Notes under the pieces: model-generated | The model's input: the letters and a program-made list of their open reading frames with translations, nothing else | The model's database searches: none | What the model was told of the DNA's origin: nothing | Position numbers and translations under genes: made by a program | Shown: positions 26,484 to 36,101 of the stretch, in pieces | How the letters are laid out: the number at the start of each line of letters is the position of its first letter | How positions within the stretch are numbered: the stretch's first letter is position 1 | NCBI RefSeq assembly: GCF_022802975.1 | Contig: NZ_JAFEVZ010000007.1 | Span: forward strand, 1 to 64,000 | DNA length: 64,000 bases | Direction of reading: 5' to 3' | From: Flavobacterium pectinovorum | GTDB taxonomy: Bacteria > Bacteroidota > Bacteroidia > Flavobacteriales > Flavobacteriaceae

Positions 26484-27542
26484 TTAATAGGTTTTGTTGA
26501 TTAAATAAAAATCAGCCAAAACAATAGCTGCCATAGCCTCAACAATAGGCACCGCTCTTGGTACTACACATGGATCATGACGCCCTTTTCCGGTCATTGG
26601 TGTAATATTTCCTTTATTATCTAATGAATCCTGAGTCTGCATGATAGTCGCAACAGGTTTAAAAGCTACTCTGAAATAAATATCCATTCCGTTGCTGATT
26701 CCTCCCTGAATTCCTCCTGAAAGATTTGTTTTTGTAGTTCCGTCAGGATTGTATAAATCGTTATGCTCGCTTCCTTTCATTTCAGAACCTGAGAAACCGC
26801 TTCCGTATTCAAAACCTTTTACGGCATTTATAGAAAGCATTGCTTTTCCAAGTTCTGCATGCAATTTATCAAAAACAGGCTCACCTAAACCAACAGGAAC
26901 ATTTTGAATCACGCACGAAACTACTCCTCCAACAGTATCTCCCTGTTTACGGATATCACGAATGTATTCTTCCATAATTGCTGCTGATTTTTCATCAGGA
27001 CAACGTACAGGATTACTTTCTATTTTAGAGAAATCCAATTCCTGATAAGGTGTATCTAAATGAATTGGACCTACCGATGAAACATAGGCATTAATCTTAA
27101 TTTCAGGCAGCATTTGTTTCGCAATTGCCCCTGCTACTACTCTGCTGGCTGTTTCACGTGCAGAACTTCTTCCGCCTCCGCGATAATCTCTGAAACCATA
27201 TTTTTGATCGTACACATAATCTGCATGACTTGGTCTGTAGTTGTCTTTTATATGTGAATAATCATCCGATTTTTGATTGGTATTCGGAATAATAAATCCG
27301 ATTGGTGTACCTGTAGTTTTTCCTTCAAAAATACCGGATAAAAACTGAACTGCATCCGGTTCTTTTCTTTGTGTAACAATTGCGGACTGTCCTGGTTTTC
27401 TTCGGGCCATATCCAATTCAATTGCTTCAAAATCAAGCTCAATTCCTGATGGACAACCATCTATGATTCCGCCTAAAGCTTCCCCATGAGACTCTCCAAA
27501 TGTGGTAACTTTATATAGTGTGCCGTAGCTATTTCCTGCCAT
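26484..27542 (-). CDS. aroC: Chorismate synthase
   Basis: A 352-aa cytoplasmic FMN-dependent enzyme making chorismate from 5-enolpyruvylshikimate-3-phosphate. It starts [20 protein letters not shown]; an in-frame ATG 28 codons upstream would add a non-family extension and is rejected. Family signatures include [45 protein letters not shown]-type [10 protein letters not shown] and [13 protein letters not shown]. The shikimate pathway genes are not clustered here. Confidence 0.97.
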   Translation of the reverse strand: MAGNSYGTLYKVTTFGESHGEALGGIIDGCPSGIELDFEAIELDMARRKPGQSAIVTQRKEPDAVQFLSGIFEGKTTGTPIGFIIPNTNQKSDDYSHIKDNYRPSHADYVYDQKYGFRDYRGGGRSSARETASRVVAGAIAKQMLPEIKINAYVSSVGPIHLDTPYQELDFSKIESNPVRCPDEKSAAIMEEYIRDIRKQGDTVGGVVSCVIQNVPVGLGEPVFDKLHAELGKAMLSINAVKGFEYGSGFSGSEMKGSEHNDLYNPDGTTKTNLSGGIQGGISNGMDIYFRVAFKPVATIMQTQDSLDNKGNITPMTGKGRHDPCVVPRAVPIVEAMAAIVLADFYLINKTY

Positions 27543-27726
27543 TATAATTAGTTTTGAGCAAATGTAAGTTTTATGAATTAAATTAAAAAATTTAAAATTA
27601 GTATTGCCTTTGATTACCACCTTCAAAAATCATAATTTATTAAAATTGAAGCCAAATTGATAACCTTTTGATAAAACAAAACCTATTTTGATTTACTTAA
27701 TTTGTTAAACTTCAAATTACGAAAAA

Positions 27727-28554
27727 TTGAAAAAAAGAAATGTCGAATTAGTCATCATTTCCGATGTGCATTTAGGAACTTACGGCAGTCACGCCAAAGA
27801 GCTAAACAACTACCTTTCAAGCATTAAACCAAAAACATTAGTTTTAAACGGTGATATTATTGATGCTTGGCAATTTAGAAAATCATACTTCCCAAAATCA
27901 CATTTAAAAGTTATTCAGCGTATAATTGGAATGGCTTCAAAAGGCACAAAAGTGTATTATATTACTGGAAACCATGATGAAATCCTGAGAAAATTTAGTG
28001 ATATGAATATGGGAAATTTTTCTTTGGTAGATAAATTAGTTTTAGAATTAGACGATAAAAAAGCATGGATTTTTCACGGCGACGTTTTTGATGCATCGGT
28101 ACAGCACTCAAAATGGATAGCAAAACTGGGCGGTTTAGGCTATGACTATCTTATCCTGTGCAATCGATTTGCAAATTGGTGTTTAGCCAAATTAGGACGA
28201 GAACCTTATTCATTTTCTAAAAAAATAAAAGCCAGTGTAAAAAAAGCAGTAAAATTTATTTCTGATTTTGAAACAACAGCTACTGATCTGGCAATTGAAA
28301 AAAAATACGACTATGTTATCTGCGGACATATTCATGAACCTAAAATTATTGAAAAAGAAAACAAATATGGTTCAACTTTATATTTAAACTCAGGAGACTG
28401 GATTGAAAACTTAACCGCTTTGGAATATCATAAAAAAAGATGGAAATTATTCTCCTATTCTAACGCAAATTTTGCTGAATCCGAAGAAAACCTTTTTGAA
28501 ATGGAAGACATTTTAACTTCACAATTAATTACTTCAATTATAAAACAGAAATAA
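27727..28554 (+). CDS. UDP-2,3-diacylglucosamine hydrolase-like metallophosphoesterase
   Basis: A 275-aa calcineurin-type phosphoesterase. The metal ligands are all visible: SDVHLGT (Asp13, His15), NGDIIDAW (Asp43), GNHDE (Asn82, His83), FHGDVFD and CGHIHEP. The order and spacing resemble LpxH-like enzymes, which remove UMP from UDP-diacylglucosamine in lipid A synthesis, but the protein is longer than LpxH, so the substrate is inferred. The start must be TTG: the frame closes at 27706-27708 and no ATG occurs before the DxH motif. Confidence 0.85.
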   Translation: MKKRNVELVIISDVHLGTYGSHAKELNNYLSSIKPKTLVLNGDIIDAWQFRKSYFPKSHLKVIQRIIGMASKGTKVYYITGNHDEILRKFSDMNMGNFSLVDKLVLELDDKKAWIFHGDVFDASVQHSKWIAKLGGLGYDYLILCNRFANWCLAKLGREPYSFSKKIKASVKKAVKFISDFETTATDLAIEKKYDYVICGHIHEPKIIEKENKYGSTLYLNSGDWIENLTALEYHKKRWKLFSYSNANFAESEENLFEMEDILTSQLITSIIKQK

Positions 28555-28652
28555 CATTTTAATTTATAGCGACTTATTGATTATTTAAAATACTTAAATC
28601 TTTTTTTTGAAAAACATGGGAATTACATAACAATTTTACAAAATTCTATACG

Positions 28653-28680
28653 TTTGTATAAAACAGTAATTATAATTTTG
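28653..28680 (+). promoter_or_regulatory. Promoter of the small outer-membrane barrel gene
   Basis: TTTG (28653-28656) and TAATTTTG (28673-28680), with a 16-nt spacer, precede the ATG by 24 bp. Confidence 0.5.
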
Positions 28681-28704
28681 AACTAAAATTAATAACCATT
28701 TTTT

Positions 28705-29199
28705 ATGAAAAAAATCATTTTATCTGCCATTACGCTATTAGGAATAGCGTTTTCTGCGCAATCACAAGAAATTTCTAAACACGCATTAGGATTACGTCTG
28801 GGAGACAATAACGGATTTGGAGGAGAAATATCATACCAATTAGGATTAAGCCAAAAAAACAGACTTGAATTTGATTTAGGATGGAGAGACGATAGACATG
28901 TTGATGCCATAAAAGGTGTAGCTCTTTATCAATGGGTATGGAATATTGAAGGAGGTTTCAACTGGTACGCTGGTGTTGGTGGTGGTATTGCAACTTGGGA
29001 TTACGATTATGACGGACCTGGAGATTTTGACAAAAGCGGAACATATGTTTTTGCTGCCGGAGATATCGGTATCGAATACAGATTTAAAGAATTTCCTCTT
29101 ACTTTATCATTAGATGCCAGACCTGAAATTGGATCAGGCTATTATGATGATGACAACTTTGGATTTGATGTAGGGTTAGGAGCAAGATTCAGATTCTAA
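28705..29199 (+). CDS. Small outer-membrane beta-barrel protein
   Basis: A 164-aa exported protein with signal peptide (1-20, ending SAQSQ) and about eight alternating strands rich in Gly, Tyr and Phe, ending DVGLGARFRF with the terminal aromatic typical of outer-membrane barrels. It resembles the OmpW/OprF-like eight-stranded group. The Asp/Gly-rich loop YDYDGPGDFDKSG may be surface exposed or bind a cation. Monocistronic with its own promoter and a strong terminator. Function unknown. Confidence 0.85.
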   Translation: MKKIILSAITLLGIAFSAQSQEISKHALGLRLGDNNGFGGEISYQLGLSQKNRLEFDLGWRDDRHVDAIKGVALYQWVWNIEGGFNWYAGVGGGIATWDYDYDGPGDFDKSGTYVFAAGDIGIEYRFKEFPLTLSLDARPEIGSGYYDDDNFGFDVGLGARFRF

Positions 29200-29220
29200 A
29201 TAAAAACATCTTACTTTATA

Positions 29221-29256
29221 AAAAAACCTGTCGTTTTTAAAGCGACAGGTTTTTTT
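29221..29256. terminator. Bidirectional terminator
   Basis: AAAAAACCTGTCG (29221-29233) and CGACAGGTTTTTTT (29243-29256) form a GC-rich stem with A/T tracts between convergent genes. Confidence 0.9.
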
Positions 29257-29682
29257 TTATTTAATAATTATTTCTTTTTTAGAATGTATTTTCAAAACCG
29301 TATAAGGATAAGTAATTACCTGCATCACCATAGCATCTTGAGCAGGAGTATTTTCTTTTACAGTAATAATAATATTTTTATCGGTTTCTTCTACCTTTTC
29401 TACACCTATTGAATAGCCTCCGGTATTTTTCTCGCCCATATTAAGAATTACATAATTAGAATTATTAATATCATCCTGTTTCATTTTATCCTTTAAAAGC
29501 GGATCATTCTGAAGCATTAAAATTTCATTTGGCTCAGTCAAAATTTCAAAAAACCTGATATTTCCTCCACCGTCAGTTTGTTCCGTTAAAACTTCATACA
29601 AGGCTGTACTTGACTCTGATCCTTTTTTTGCTCCACAGGAAATCAAAACAAAAACTGTTAAAACCGAAATTACTTTTTTCAT
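29257..29682 (-). CDS. PrcB-like protease-complex lipoprotein
   Basis: A 141-aa lipoprotein (lipobox LISC, Cys16). The C-terminal half (about 75-141) carries VILNMGEKNTGGYSIGV, a run of beta strands with ITVKENTPAQ, and VITYPYTVLKIHSKKEI, which matches the PrcB C-terminal domain first seen in a dentilisin protease complex. The family is thought to bind or inhibit proteases; nothing here confirms a partner. It is 25 bp downstream of bshA on the same strand and may be cotranscribed. Confidence 0.8.
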   Translation of the reverse strand: MKKVISVLTVFVLISCGAKKGSESSTALYEVLTEQTDGGGNIRFFEILTEPNEILMLQNDPLLKDKMKQDDINNSNYVILNMGEKNTGGYSIGVEKVEETDKNIIITVKENTPAQDAMVMQVITYPYTVLKIHSKKEIIIK

Positions 29683-29707
29683 TTACCGCTTATTTATAGG
29701 TTAAAAT

Positions 29708-30844
29708 CTAATCTTTATAATCATCTATAGCTCTTTGATATAACGCTTCATAGATAGGTAATATGTTTTTGATGTCGAATTTTTTTGCAACTTCCAAAGC
29801 ATTATTTTTAAACTCATGTAAAACTTTGTCGTCTTTAAGGATTTTTATTGCATTTGAAGCCATTTCTTCAATATTTCCTACATCGCTTAAATATCCGGAA
29901 ACGCCATCAAAATTCACTTCCGGCAAACCACCTGAATTACTTGAAATTACCGGAACTCCGCATGCCATCGCTTCTAAAGCTGCCAAACCAAAACTTTCTG
30001 TTTCTGACGGAAGTAAAAATAAATCAGTCAAAAGTAAAATTTTATCGATTTCATTACTGTTCCCAAAAAAAATCACCTTATCCAGAATCCCTAACTCCTG
30101 ACATAAATTTTCTGCTTTTTCTTTTTCAGGACCGTCACCTACCATCATTAATTTGGCTGGCATTTCTTTCTGAATATTATAGAAAATCTTAATAATATCC
30201 GGAATACGTTTTACCTTTCTAAAATTACTGATATGTGTAATAATACGTTCGTCTTCTTTCGCCATCACAGAACGGTGACAAGGTGCCAACGGATCTTTTT
30301 TGACTTTATCCAACTCGATAAAGTTTGGAATCACCTTAATTTTATTTTTAATCTTAAATAATTTCAGTGTATCATCCTTCAAACTTTGTGAAACCGAAGT
30401 CACATAATCTGATTTATTAATACTGAAAGTTACAGCCGGTTTATAAAAAGGATGATTTCCAACCAATGTAATGTCTGTTCCGTGAAGCGTCGTAATCATC
30501 GGAAGATTAATTCCTTCATTCTTCAACATTTGCTTAGCCATATAACCCGCATAGGCATGAGGAATAGCATAATGCACATGCAACAGCTCAATTTTATAAA
30601 GTTTCACCATATCAACCAATTTGCTTGACAAAGCCAGTTCGTAAGGCTGATAATGAAACAAAGGATATTCAGGAACGTTTACTTCGTGATAATGAACATT
30701 TGGATTTAAAAGTGCCAATCGTACAGGCTGGCTGTAGGTAATAAAATGTATTTCGTGTCCGCGGCGAGCTAGTTCTAATCCTAATTCTGTAGCAACGACG
30801 CCACTTCCGCCAAACGTAGGATAACAAACTATTGCTATTCTCAT
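29708..30844 (-). CDS. bshA: N-acetyl-alpha-D-glucosaminyl L-malate synthase
   Basis: A 378-aa cytoplasmic GT4-family glycosyltransferase, the first enzyme of bacillithiol synthesis, joining GlcNAc from UDP-GlcNAc to L-malate. The family N-terminus CYPTFGGSGVVATELG is present, with VHYAIPHA, LHGTDITLVG and the GT4 donor motif ESFGLAALEAMACGVPV followed by GGLPEV. Length matches BshA. BshB, a PIG-L deacetylase, is not next to it. Bacillithiol is the low-molecular-weight thiol of many Bacteroidetes. Confidence 0.95.
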   Translation of the reverse strand: MRIAIVCYPTFGGSGVVATELGLELARRGHEIHFITYSQPVRLALLNPNVHYHEVNVPEYPLFHYQPYELALSSKLVDMVKLYKIELLHVHYAIPHAYAGYMAKQMLKNEGINLPMITTLHGTDITLVGNHPFYKPAVTFSINKSDYVTSVSQSLKDDTLKLFKIKNKIKVIPNFIELDKVKKDPLAPCHRSVMAKEDERIITHISNFRKVKRIPDIIKIFYNIQKEMPAKLMMVGDGPEKEKAENLCQELGILDKVIFFGNSNEIDKILLLTDLFLLPSETESFGLAALEAMACGVPVISSNSGGLPEVNFDGVSGYLSDVGNIEEMASNAIKILKDDKVLHEFKNNALEVAKKFDIKNILPIYEALYQRAIDDYKD

Positions 30845-31025
30845 ATGCTGATAACTATTGTTTTTAGTGAGACGAAATTAAGAAAATTTAAGGCGTCTTT
30901 TATTAATATTTTGCCAAAAAAAATGGTTTCTAAACAGACGTAGAAACCGTTTTCACAAATATCAATATAAATTTTAATCGCTGTCTAATCTTTATTCTGT
31001 CGGACTGAATTTGTTTTTTAATAAT

Positions 31026-31091
31026 TTAAAAGAAAAGGCTGCGCCAGCTCTCGACAGCAGAACCATTCTGGATTATATATGCTCCTAAAAA
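31026..31091 (-). pseudogene. Possible degenerate 3' end related to the 32269-32751 gene
   Basis: The frame ending at 31026 reads SAVESWRSLFF then stop, against PAADSWHSRFF then stop in the intact gene 1.2 kb away. The DNA matches at about 33 of 41 bases. Upstream the frame closes after about 22 codons. It may be a remnant of a duplicated gene or a short repeat. The surrounding gap 30845-31128 holds no other feature I can support. Confidence 0.3.
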
Positions 31092-31128
31092 CGACTATAA
31101 CCATTATCTAATTGAATGAAATGTTTTA

Positions 31129-32226
31129 TCATTTTACATATACTGAAGTAGCCACTGCATCGGCTGTACCATCTGTCAATGCAGTTCCTACACCGTTTTT
31201 CCAGACCATAGCAACAGTAATTCCTTTTTCATTCTTTTCAGAACCAACGATATAAATATCGTTATTAATCCCTTTTATAGATTTGAAAGTTACTTCACTT
31301 CCTGGTGCTACAAAATTTAATTCTACACCATTTTTCCAGTATCTGTGTCTATGAAAATTATTAGTTTTAGGAATTTGCTCACCGATAACATGAATAACAT
31401 CGTTATTATCTACAAAAACTTTTTTAGCATAACCATAACCTTCCTTAAGGCTTCCATTTGTTAATGCAATAGGAATTCCATTTTTCCATATCATCGCTTT
31501 ATCTCTCCAATTTTCACCTTCTCCATCTTCATGACCTGCTATATACACATCATTATTTTTAACAAAAACATCAAAACCTATTGACAATTGTTGACCTCCT
31601 GCTACTAACTTTAAAGTTCCATTTTCCCAAAGATAAAGATCTGTTTTATGACCAGCTATATATTTAGAAGTGCCTATACCATTAACTAATGCGTAAGTCT
31701 TATTATTATTTTCATAAATGGAAGTACAGTAGCCTGATAACAAAATTTCATCATCTAAAAGTGCCTGTTCCGTATAATTCTTAAATAATGTTGAATAACT
31801 TCTGTGGTTATCTTCATAAATATAATAAGCATCTCCATTTTTGACAAAAAAAGGAGAATAAGCATAATTCCCCACTGTTGTAGTATGATTGTAAACGAAA
31901 AAATTAAGTCCATTTTTCCATATTCTGCCTACAAAATTGTTATTGGCAGTAAATTCATAACCGGAAACATACACATCATCATTTTCAACATAAATGTCAT
32001 TTACAACTGTTTTATTGAAAACCGGTGACGAGTTTGAAACAATTGTTTTTTTGTTATTTATCCATACAACCCCTGAATTACCATCAATTCCTCCAATATA
32101 AACATTAACAGGCTTTGCTGGATTATTAACAACATCGTCTTCTGCCTTTTCTGAATCACTGCATGAGTATAAAAAAGTAATTAAAATAAACTTGACAATA
32201 AAAAACTTCAATCCTTTGAATCTCAT
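31129..32226 (-). CDS. Repeat-containing lipoprotein, unknown function
   Basis: A 365-aa lipoprotein (lipobox LYSC, Cys22). After a short linker it consists of about seven repeats of 40-50 residues, each with a V-Y-I/V-x-G strand and an ending like WKNG: for example GRIWKNG, AMIWKNGIPIAL, RYWKNGVELN, MVWKNGVGTALTDG. The pattern suggests a beta-propeller, probably seven-bladed, exposed on the outer membrane. I recognise no catalytic residues. It is preceded by the gene at 32269-32751 but separated by 42 bp. It could bind a ligand or surface; no function is assigned. Confidence 0.75.
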   Translation of the reverse strand: MRFKGLKFFIVKFILITFLYSCSDSEKAEDDVVNNPAKPVNVYIGGIDGNSGVVWINNKKTIVSNSSPVFNKTVVNDIYVENDDVYVSGYEFTANNNFVGRIWKNGLNFFVYNHTTTVGNYAYSPFFVKNGDAYYIYEDNHRSYSTLFKNYTEQALLDDEILLSGYCTSIYENNNKTYALVNGIGTSKYIAGHKTDLYLWENGTLKLVAGGQQLSIGFDVFVKNNDVYIAGHEDGEGENWRDKAMIWKNGIPIALTNGSLKEGYGYAKKVFVDNNDVIHVIGEQIPKTNNFHRHRYWKNGVELNFVAPGSEVTFKSIKGINNDIYIVGSEKNEKGITVAMVWKNGVGTALTDGTADAVATSVYVK

Positions 32227-32268
32227 GTTATTTTTTTTTGAAATATAAAAAAGAAACTCTAAAAAAAT

Positions 32269-32751
32269 TTAAAAGAAACGGCTATGCCAGCTATCTGCAG
32301 CAGGAACTTCCCATGAATCATTAAATTCTTCGATGTTGTTTACCAAATTATTAAACACAATCGTATTTTCAGAAACCGATTTATCTTTAACCATCTTTTT
32401 AAAATCAATCAATGGTTTGTGCGCTATGTGTTCTCCAAGTTTAAAAGTAACATTCATTTTATCTAATAAATCAACATTGTACTTTTTCTCCAAGCTTTGG
32501 ATAAATTCAACCGAACTATCAATTGAACAACCTGTAGCAGCCTGAACATCCTGGTTGACTGCTAAGATGATAAAACGATTATATTTCAGCAAAAATGAAG
32601 CTTCAAGACTTGTGCCGTGTGCAGCCCATTCTTCTACAAAAGCTTTTAAATCAGTTTCGATTTCAGAAAATTCTTCCTCAGAAAATTTTCTGTTCGATTG
32701 ATAAATCCAAACTCTGGACTCACCAGGTAAATTTTCAAAAGGTATATACAT
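32269..32751 (-). CDS. Conserved Bacteroidetes protein (often labelled ABC transporter ATPase)
   Basis: A 160-aa cytoplasmic protein beginning MYIPFENLPGESRVWIYQSN. Close relatives are widely labelled ABC transporter ATPase, but no Walker A, signature or Walker B motif is present, so that name is not supported. The N-terminal half has an alpha/beta pattern (AFVEEWAAHGTSLEASF, FIILAVNQDVQAATGCSID). It follows the Fe-S gene at 32828 by 76 bp on the same strand and may share its transcript. Function unknown. Confidence 0.75.
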   Translation of the reverse strand: MYIPFENLPGESRVWIYQSNRKFSEEEFSEIETDLKAFVEEWAAHGTSLEASFLLKYNRFIILAVNQDVQAATGCSIDSSVEFIQSLEKKYNVDLLDKMNVTFKLGEHIAHKPLIDFKKMVKDKSVSENTIVFNNLVNNIEEFNDSWEVPAADSWHSRFF

Positions 32752-32827
32752 TTTATTTTTTCTTTTAATTTAACTTGTTTCAAGTTTAAAGTTTCAAGTT
32801 AAAAACTTAGAATCTTAGCAACTTAAT

Positions 32828-33619
32828 TTACAGATCCTGTGCATTCGCAATTAATTCCGCAATATCCATAACTTTTACCTGCCCTTCTTTTTCTTTGTTT
32901 TTGATACCATCTGTTAACATCGTATTACAAAACGGGCAACCGGCTGCGATAATATCCGGCTGGGTTTCAAGCGCATCTTCTGTTCTTTCGATATTCACTT
33001 CTTTATTTCCAGGCTCGGCATCTTTAAACATTTGCGCACCACCGGCACCACAACACAATCCGTTTGCCTTAGAACGTTTCATTTCGACTAATTCAACATC
33101 CAGTTTTTGAATCAAATCTCTTGGTGCTTCGTACACTTTATTGGCTCTACCTAAATAGCAAGGATCGTGAAAAGTGATTTTCTTTCCTTTAAACTGCCCG
33201 CCTTCAACAGCAAGTCTTCCATCATCAATTAATAATTTTAGAAATTCTGTATGATGAATAACTTCATAATTCCCCCCTAATTCAGGGTATTCATTTTTTA
33301 AAGTATTAAAACAATGCGGACAAGCCGTGACTATCTTTTTAGCTTCATAGGCATTTAAAACCTCGATATTCATCATAGCCTGCATCTGAAACAAAAACTC
33401 ATTTCCGGCTCTTTTTGCAGGGTCACCGGTACAGCTTTCCTCTGCGCCAAGAACAGCAAAAGAAACGTTTGTACGATTTAAAATTCGAACAAAAGCTTTT
33501 GTTATTTTTTTTGCCCTATCATCAAAACTTCCTGCACAACCAACCCAAAACAACACTTCAGGCTGTTTCCCTTCGGCCAGCATTTCTGCCATTGTTGGTA
33601 CTACTAAACTTTCTGACAT
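32828..33619 (-). CDS. Fe-S protein with two CCG domains (HdrB/GlpC/LutA-like)
   Basis: A 263-aa cytoplasmic protein with two cysteine-rich CCG units: WVGCAGSFDD ... ACPHCFNTLKNEYP ... HDPCYLGR in the first, and GLCCGAGGAQM ... AGCPFCNTMLTDG in the second. These bind an unusual Fe-S cluster in heterodisulfide reductase B and lactate-utilisation proteins. It is the natural partner of the membrane ferredoxin protein upstream (33749-35080), giving a two-subunit redox module. The electron donor and acceptor are not evident. Confidence 0.9.
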   Translation of the reverse strand: MSESLVVPTMAEMLAEGKQPEVLFWVGCAGSFDDRAKKITKAFVRILNRTNVSFAVLGAEESCTGDPAKRAGNEFLFQMQAMMNIEVLNAYEAKKIVTACPHCFNTLKNEYPELGGNYEVIHHTEFLKLLIDDGRLAVEGGQFKGKKITFHDPCYLGRANKVYEAPRDLIQKLDVELVEMKRSKANGLCCGAGGAQMFKDAEPGNKEVNIERTEDALETQPDIIAAGCPFCNTMLTDGIKNKEKEGQVKVMDIAELIANAQDL

Positions 33620-33748
33620 CTTATTCTTTTGTTAAATCGGTTAATCGTTAATTTGTTTAATCGCCTTATCAGCGAAGAACAAAAACTAAAACCGAAATTA
33701 TTTTATTTAATCGATTAAATTGTTAAGCAAATAACCAATTAAACTTAT

Positions 33749-35080
33749 CTAATTTTCATTTTTCCAATTCAATCGGTCTTGCTGACTGTATTGCCAAGGC
33801 GCTCCATTGTTTTCGATATTCGTCATCATTGCATTTAGCGACATTGGTGCGGCACTTTGCTCCATTACTAAATAACGGCGCATATCCATAATAATAGACA
33901 ACGGACTGATATTTACAGGACATTCTTCAACGCAGGCATTGCAAGACGTACAGGCCCATAATTCTTCAGGCGTTATGTAATCGTTCAATAACGTTTTATT
34001 GTCCGGAACAAAAACTCCTTTATTGGCATCGATGTTTTTCCCTACTTCCTGCAAACGGTCTCTTGTATCCATCATAATTTTACGGGGAGACAATTTTTTA
34101 CCGGTTTGATTTGCCGGACAAGATGATGTACAGCGTCCACATTCTGTGCAGGTGTAAGCATTTAATAATTGTACCCAGTTTAAATCCTGAACATCGCTTG
34201 CTCCAAATTTTGCAGGAACAGCATTTTCATCTGCCGGAGCTGCTGCAAACGGATCTGCATTGGGATCCATCATCAATTTTACCTCTTTGGTAACTGAAGC
34301 TAAATTATCAAATTGCCCTTCAGGTTTTAAATTGGCAAAATACGTATTAGGAAAGGCTAAAAGAATATGCAAATGTTTTGAAAAATACAAATAGTTCATG
34401 AAAATCAAAATACCCACAATATGCAACCACCAGAACGCTTCAAACAACAACACAACCAATTCATTTGACATTCCGTTAAAAACAGGTGCTATAAACTGAC
34501 TAATTGGAAAACTGCCTGCTTTATGAAAAACTCCTCCCGGAACATTTTGCAAATGCAGGTCAGAAGCATTCATCAATAAAAACAATATCATCAGAACGGT
34601 TTCAAAATACAGAATATAATTAGCATCACTTTTAGGAAAACCAGTTAAGTCTGAATGTATAAAACGATTCAGTCTAACAAGATTTCTTCTAATCCAGAAA
34701 ACAGTTACTGCAAAAATTACCAGTATCGCTAATATTTCAAAAGAAGCTATTAAAACATCATAAACTCCTCCTAAATAAGGCGCAAAAATTCGATGAGTCC
34801 CAAATAAACCATCTATGATAATTTCAAGTAATTCGATATTGATAATGACAAAACCTACATACACAAAAATATGAAGTATTCCGGCCACCGGACGCTTAAC
34901 CATTTTTGACTGTCCAAGTGCTATCATAGCCATGTTTGCCCAACGCGCTTTAGGATTATCTTTCCTGTCTACATCGACACCCAAATTGATATTCCGAATG
35001 ATTTTTTTTACGCTTAAAGCAAAAAAACCAAAACCGGCTATCAGAACTATAGCGAATAAAATATTATCTAGATAGCTCAT
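33749..35080 (-). CDS. Membrane 4Fe-4S ferredoxin-type protein (HdrE/GlpC-like)
   Basis: A 443-aa protein with about five membrane helices in the first 260 residues (NarI/HdrE-like) and two 4Fe-4S motifs in the C-terminal half: CTECGRCTSSCP near 300 and CTSCNACVEECP near 380. It probably passes electrons between the quinone pool and the CCG protein encoded 129 bp downstream. It lies only 5 bp after the MCE gene, so all belong to one minus-strand operon. The intergenic 33620-33748 contains several short AATCGATT-type palindromes only. Confidence 0.9.
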   Translation of the reverse strand: MSYLDNILFAIVLIAGFGFFALSVKKIIRNINLGVDVDRKDNPKARWANMAMIALGQSKMVKRPVAGILHIFVYVGFVIINIELLEIIIDGLFGTHRIFAPYLGGVYDVLIASFEILAILVIFAVTVFWIRRNLVRLNRFIHSDLTGFPKSDANYILYFETVLMILFLLMNASDLHLQNVPGGVFHKAGSFPISQFIAPVFNGMSNELVVLLFEAFWWLHIVGILIFMNYLYFSKHLHILLAFPNTYFANLKPEGQFDNLASVTKEVKLMMDPNADPFAAAPADENAVPAKFGASDVQDLNWVQLLNAYTCTECGRCTSSCPANQTGKKLSPRKIMMDTRDRLQEVGKNIDANKGVFVPDNKTLLNDYITPEELWACTSCNACVEECPVNISPLSIIMDMRRYLVMEQSAAPMSLNAMMTNIENNGAPWQYSQQDRLNWKNEN

Positions 35081-35085
35081 TCCTC

Positions 35086-36051
35086 TTATTTTTTAGTCGT
35101 CGGATTCTCCTCTTCTGTTGGAGCTACGTAAGGTTTATTTTTCTTTCCGAAAACAGAAACATTTACGTAACGTGTTGGATGAAGACGTACATCCTGCAAT
35201 AATAATTCTAGTTCTTTAGAAGTTTTAGATAAATTATTATACAAGGCATCGTCATTTAGCAATTTCCCCGCGGTACCTTTTCCTGAGTTTAAATTACTCA
35301 TCAAACCATCAACCTTAGCCAATGTCTGATTTAGGTTTCTAACTGTTTTTCCTAAATCGGCCTTGTTTAAAGAATCTGAGATTTTATTAAAGTTGCTTGA
35401 CATTTTATTAAAATTGGTCACAACTCCGTTAATCTGACCTTTATTTGTATCCAGAATAGAATTAAGACTTCCTGAAGCTTTATGAAACTGCTCCATAGTC
35501 TTACTTAATTCTGATAAAGATTTCTTTAAATCTTCCTGACCTTTTTTATCTAAAACATTGTTTAATCCGGAAACCAGTGTATTAATGTTAGCAAGCATTA
35601 GATCTAATTTTTGCTGAATTGGCTCAATTTTACCGCCCAAGGATTCTGTCAATCCTAATTGAACAGCTGATTCCAGAGTTTGTCCATCCACAGCCAGATC
35701 TTTATCTGCCATATTTGGAATAATTTTAATTTGTTTTCCTCCAATTAAACTTGGCGAATACAAGGATGCTTTACTCGTTTTAGAAATTGGAAAGTCAGTT
35801 TTCAACTGAAGTTCTACTAATAATTTACCGGTTGTTTCGTTGATTGTAATTTTATTTACTTTACCAATACCAAGTCCGTTTAATGTTACAGGAGCTGAAG
35901 ATGCTAAATCCTCAACATTGTCATATTCTACATATAATGTTTTGTAATTCGTAAAAAGGTCTTTTCCTTTTAAAAAACTATACCCCCAAATAAATAATAG
36001 AATTGACGCAATGACTAAAATAGCCGTTTTAATTTCTCTTGTTAGTTTCAA
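35086..36051 (-). CDS. MlaD/MCE-domain protein
   Basis: A 321-aa protein with one N-terminal membrane helix (about 8-25), an MCE domain (about 36-115; VTLNGLGIGKVNKI, YSPSLIGGKQIKI) and a long helical C-terminal region (about 140-270) rich in Asn/Leu/Ser. MCE proteins form rings that carry phospholipids between inner and outer membranes with an MlaEF-type ABC transporter, which is not in this window. It lies 50 bp after the amidase gene and 5 bp before the ferredoxin gene in an envelope-related operon. Confidence 0.9.
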   Translation of the reverse strand: MKLTREIKTAILVIASILLFIWGYSFLKGKDLFTNYKTLYVEYDNVEDLASSAPVTLNGLGIGKVNKITINETTGKLLVELQLKTDFPISKTSKASLYSPSLIGGKQIKIIPNMADKDLAVDGQTLESAVQLGLTESLGGKIEPIQQKLDLMLANINTLVSGLNNVLDKKGQEDLKKSLSELSKTMEQFHKASGSLNSILDTNKGQINGVVTNFNKMSSNFNKISDSLNKADLGKTVRNLNQTLAKVDGLMSNLNSGKGTAGKLLNDDALYNNLSKTSKELELLLQDVRLHPTRYVNVSVFGKKNKPYVAPTEEENPTTKK

Positions 36052-36101
36052 AATTGTAAGTGTTTGTACAAAATTAATATAAATATCCGAACTTACCAGT
36101 A

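Noticed and set aside
33620..33748. Short AATCGATT palindromes as an operator
   Set aside because: AT-rich and irregular; no consistent spacing.
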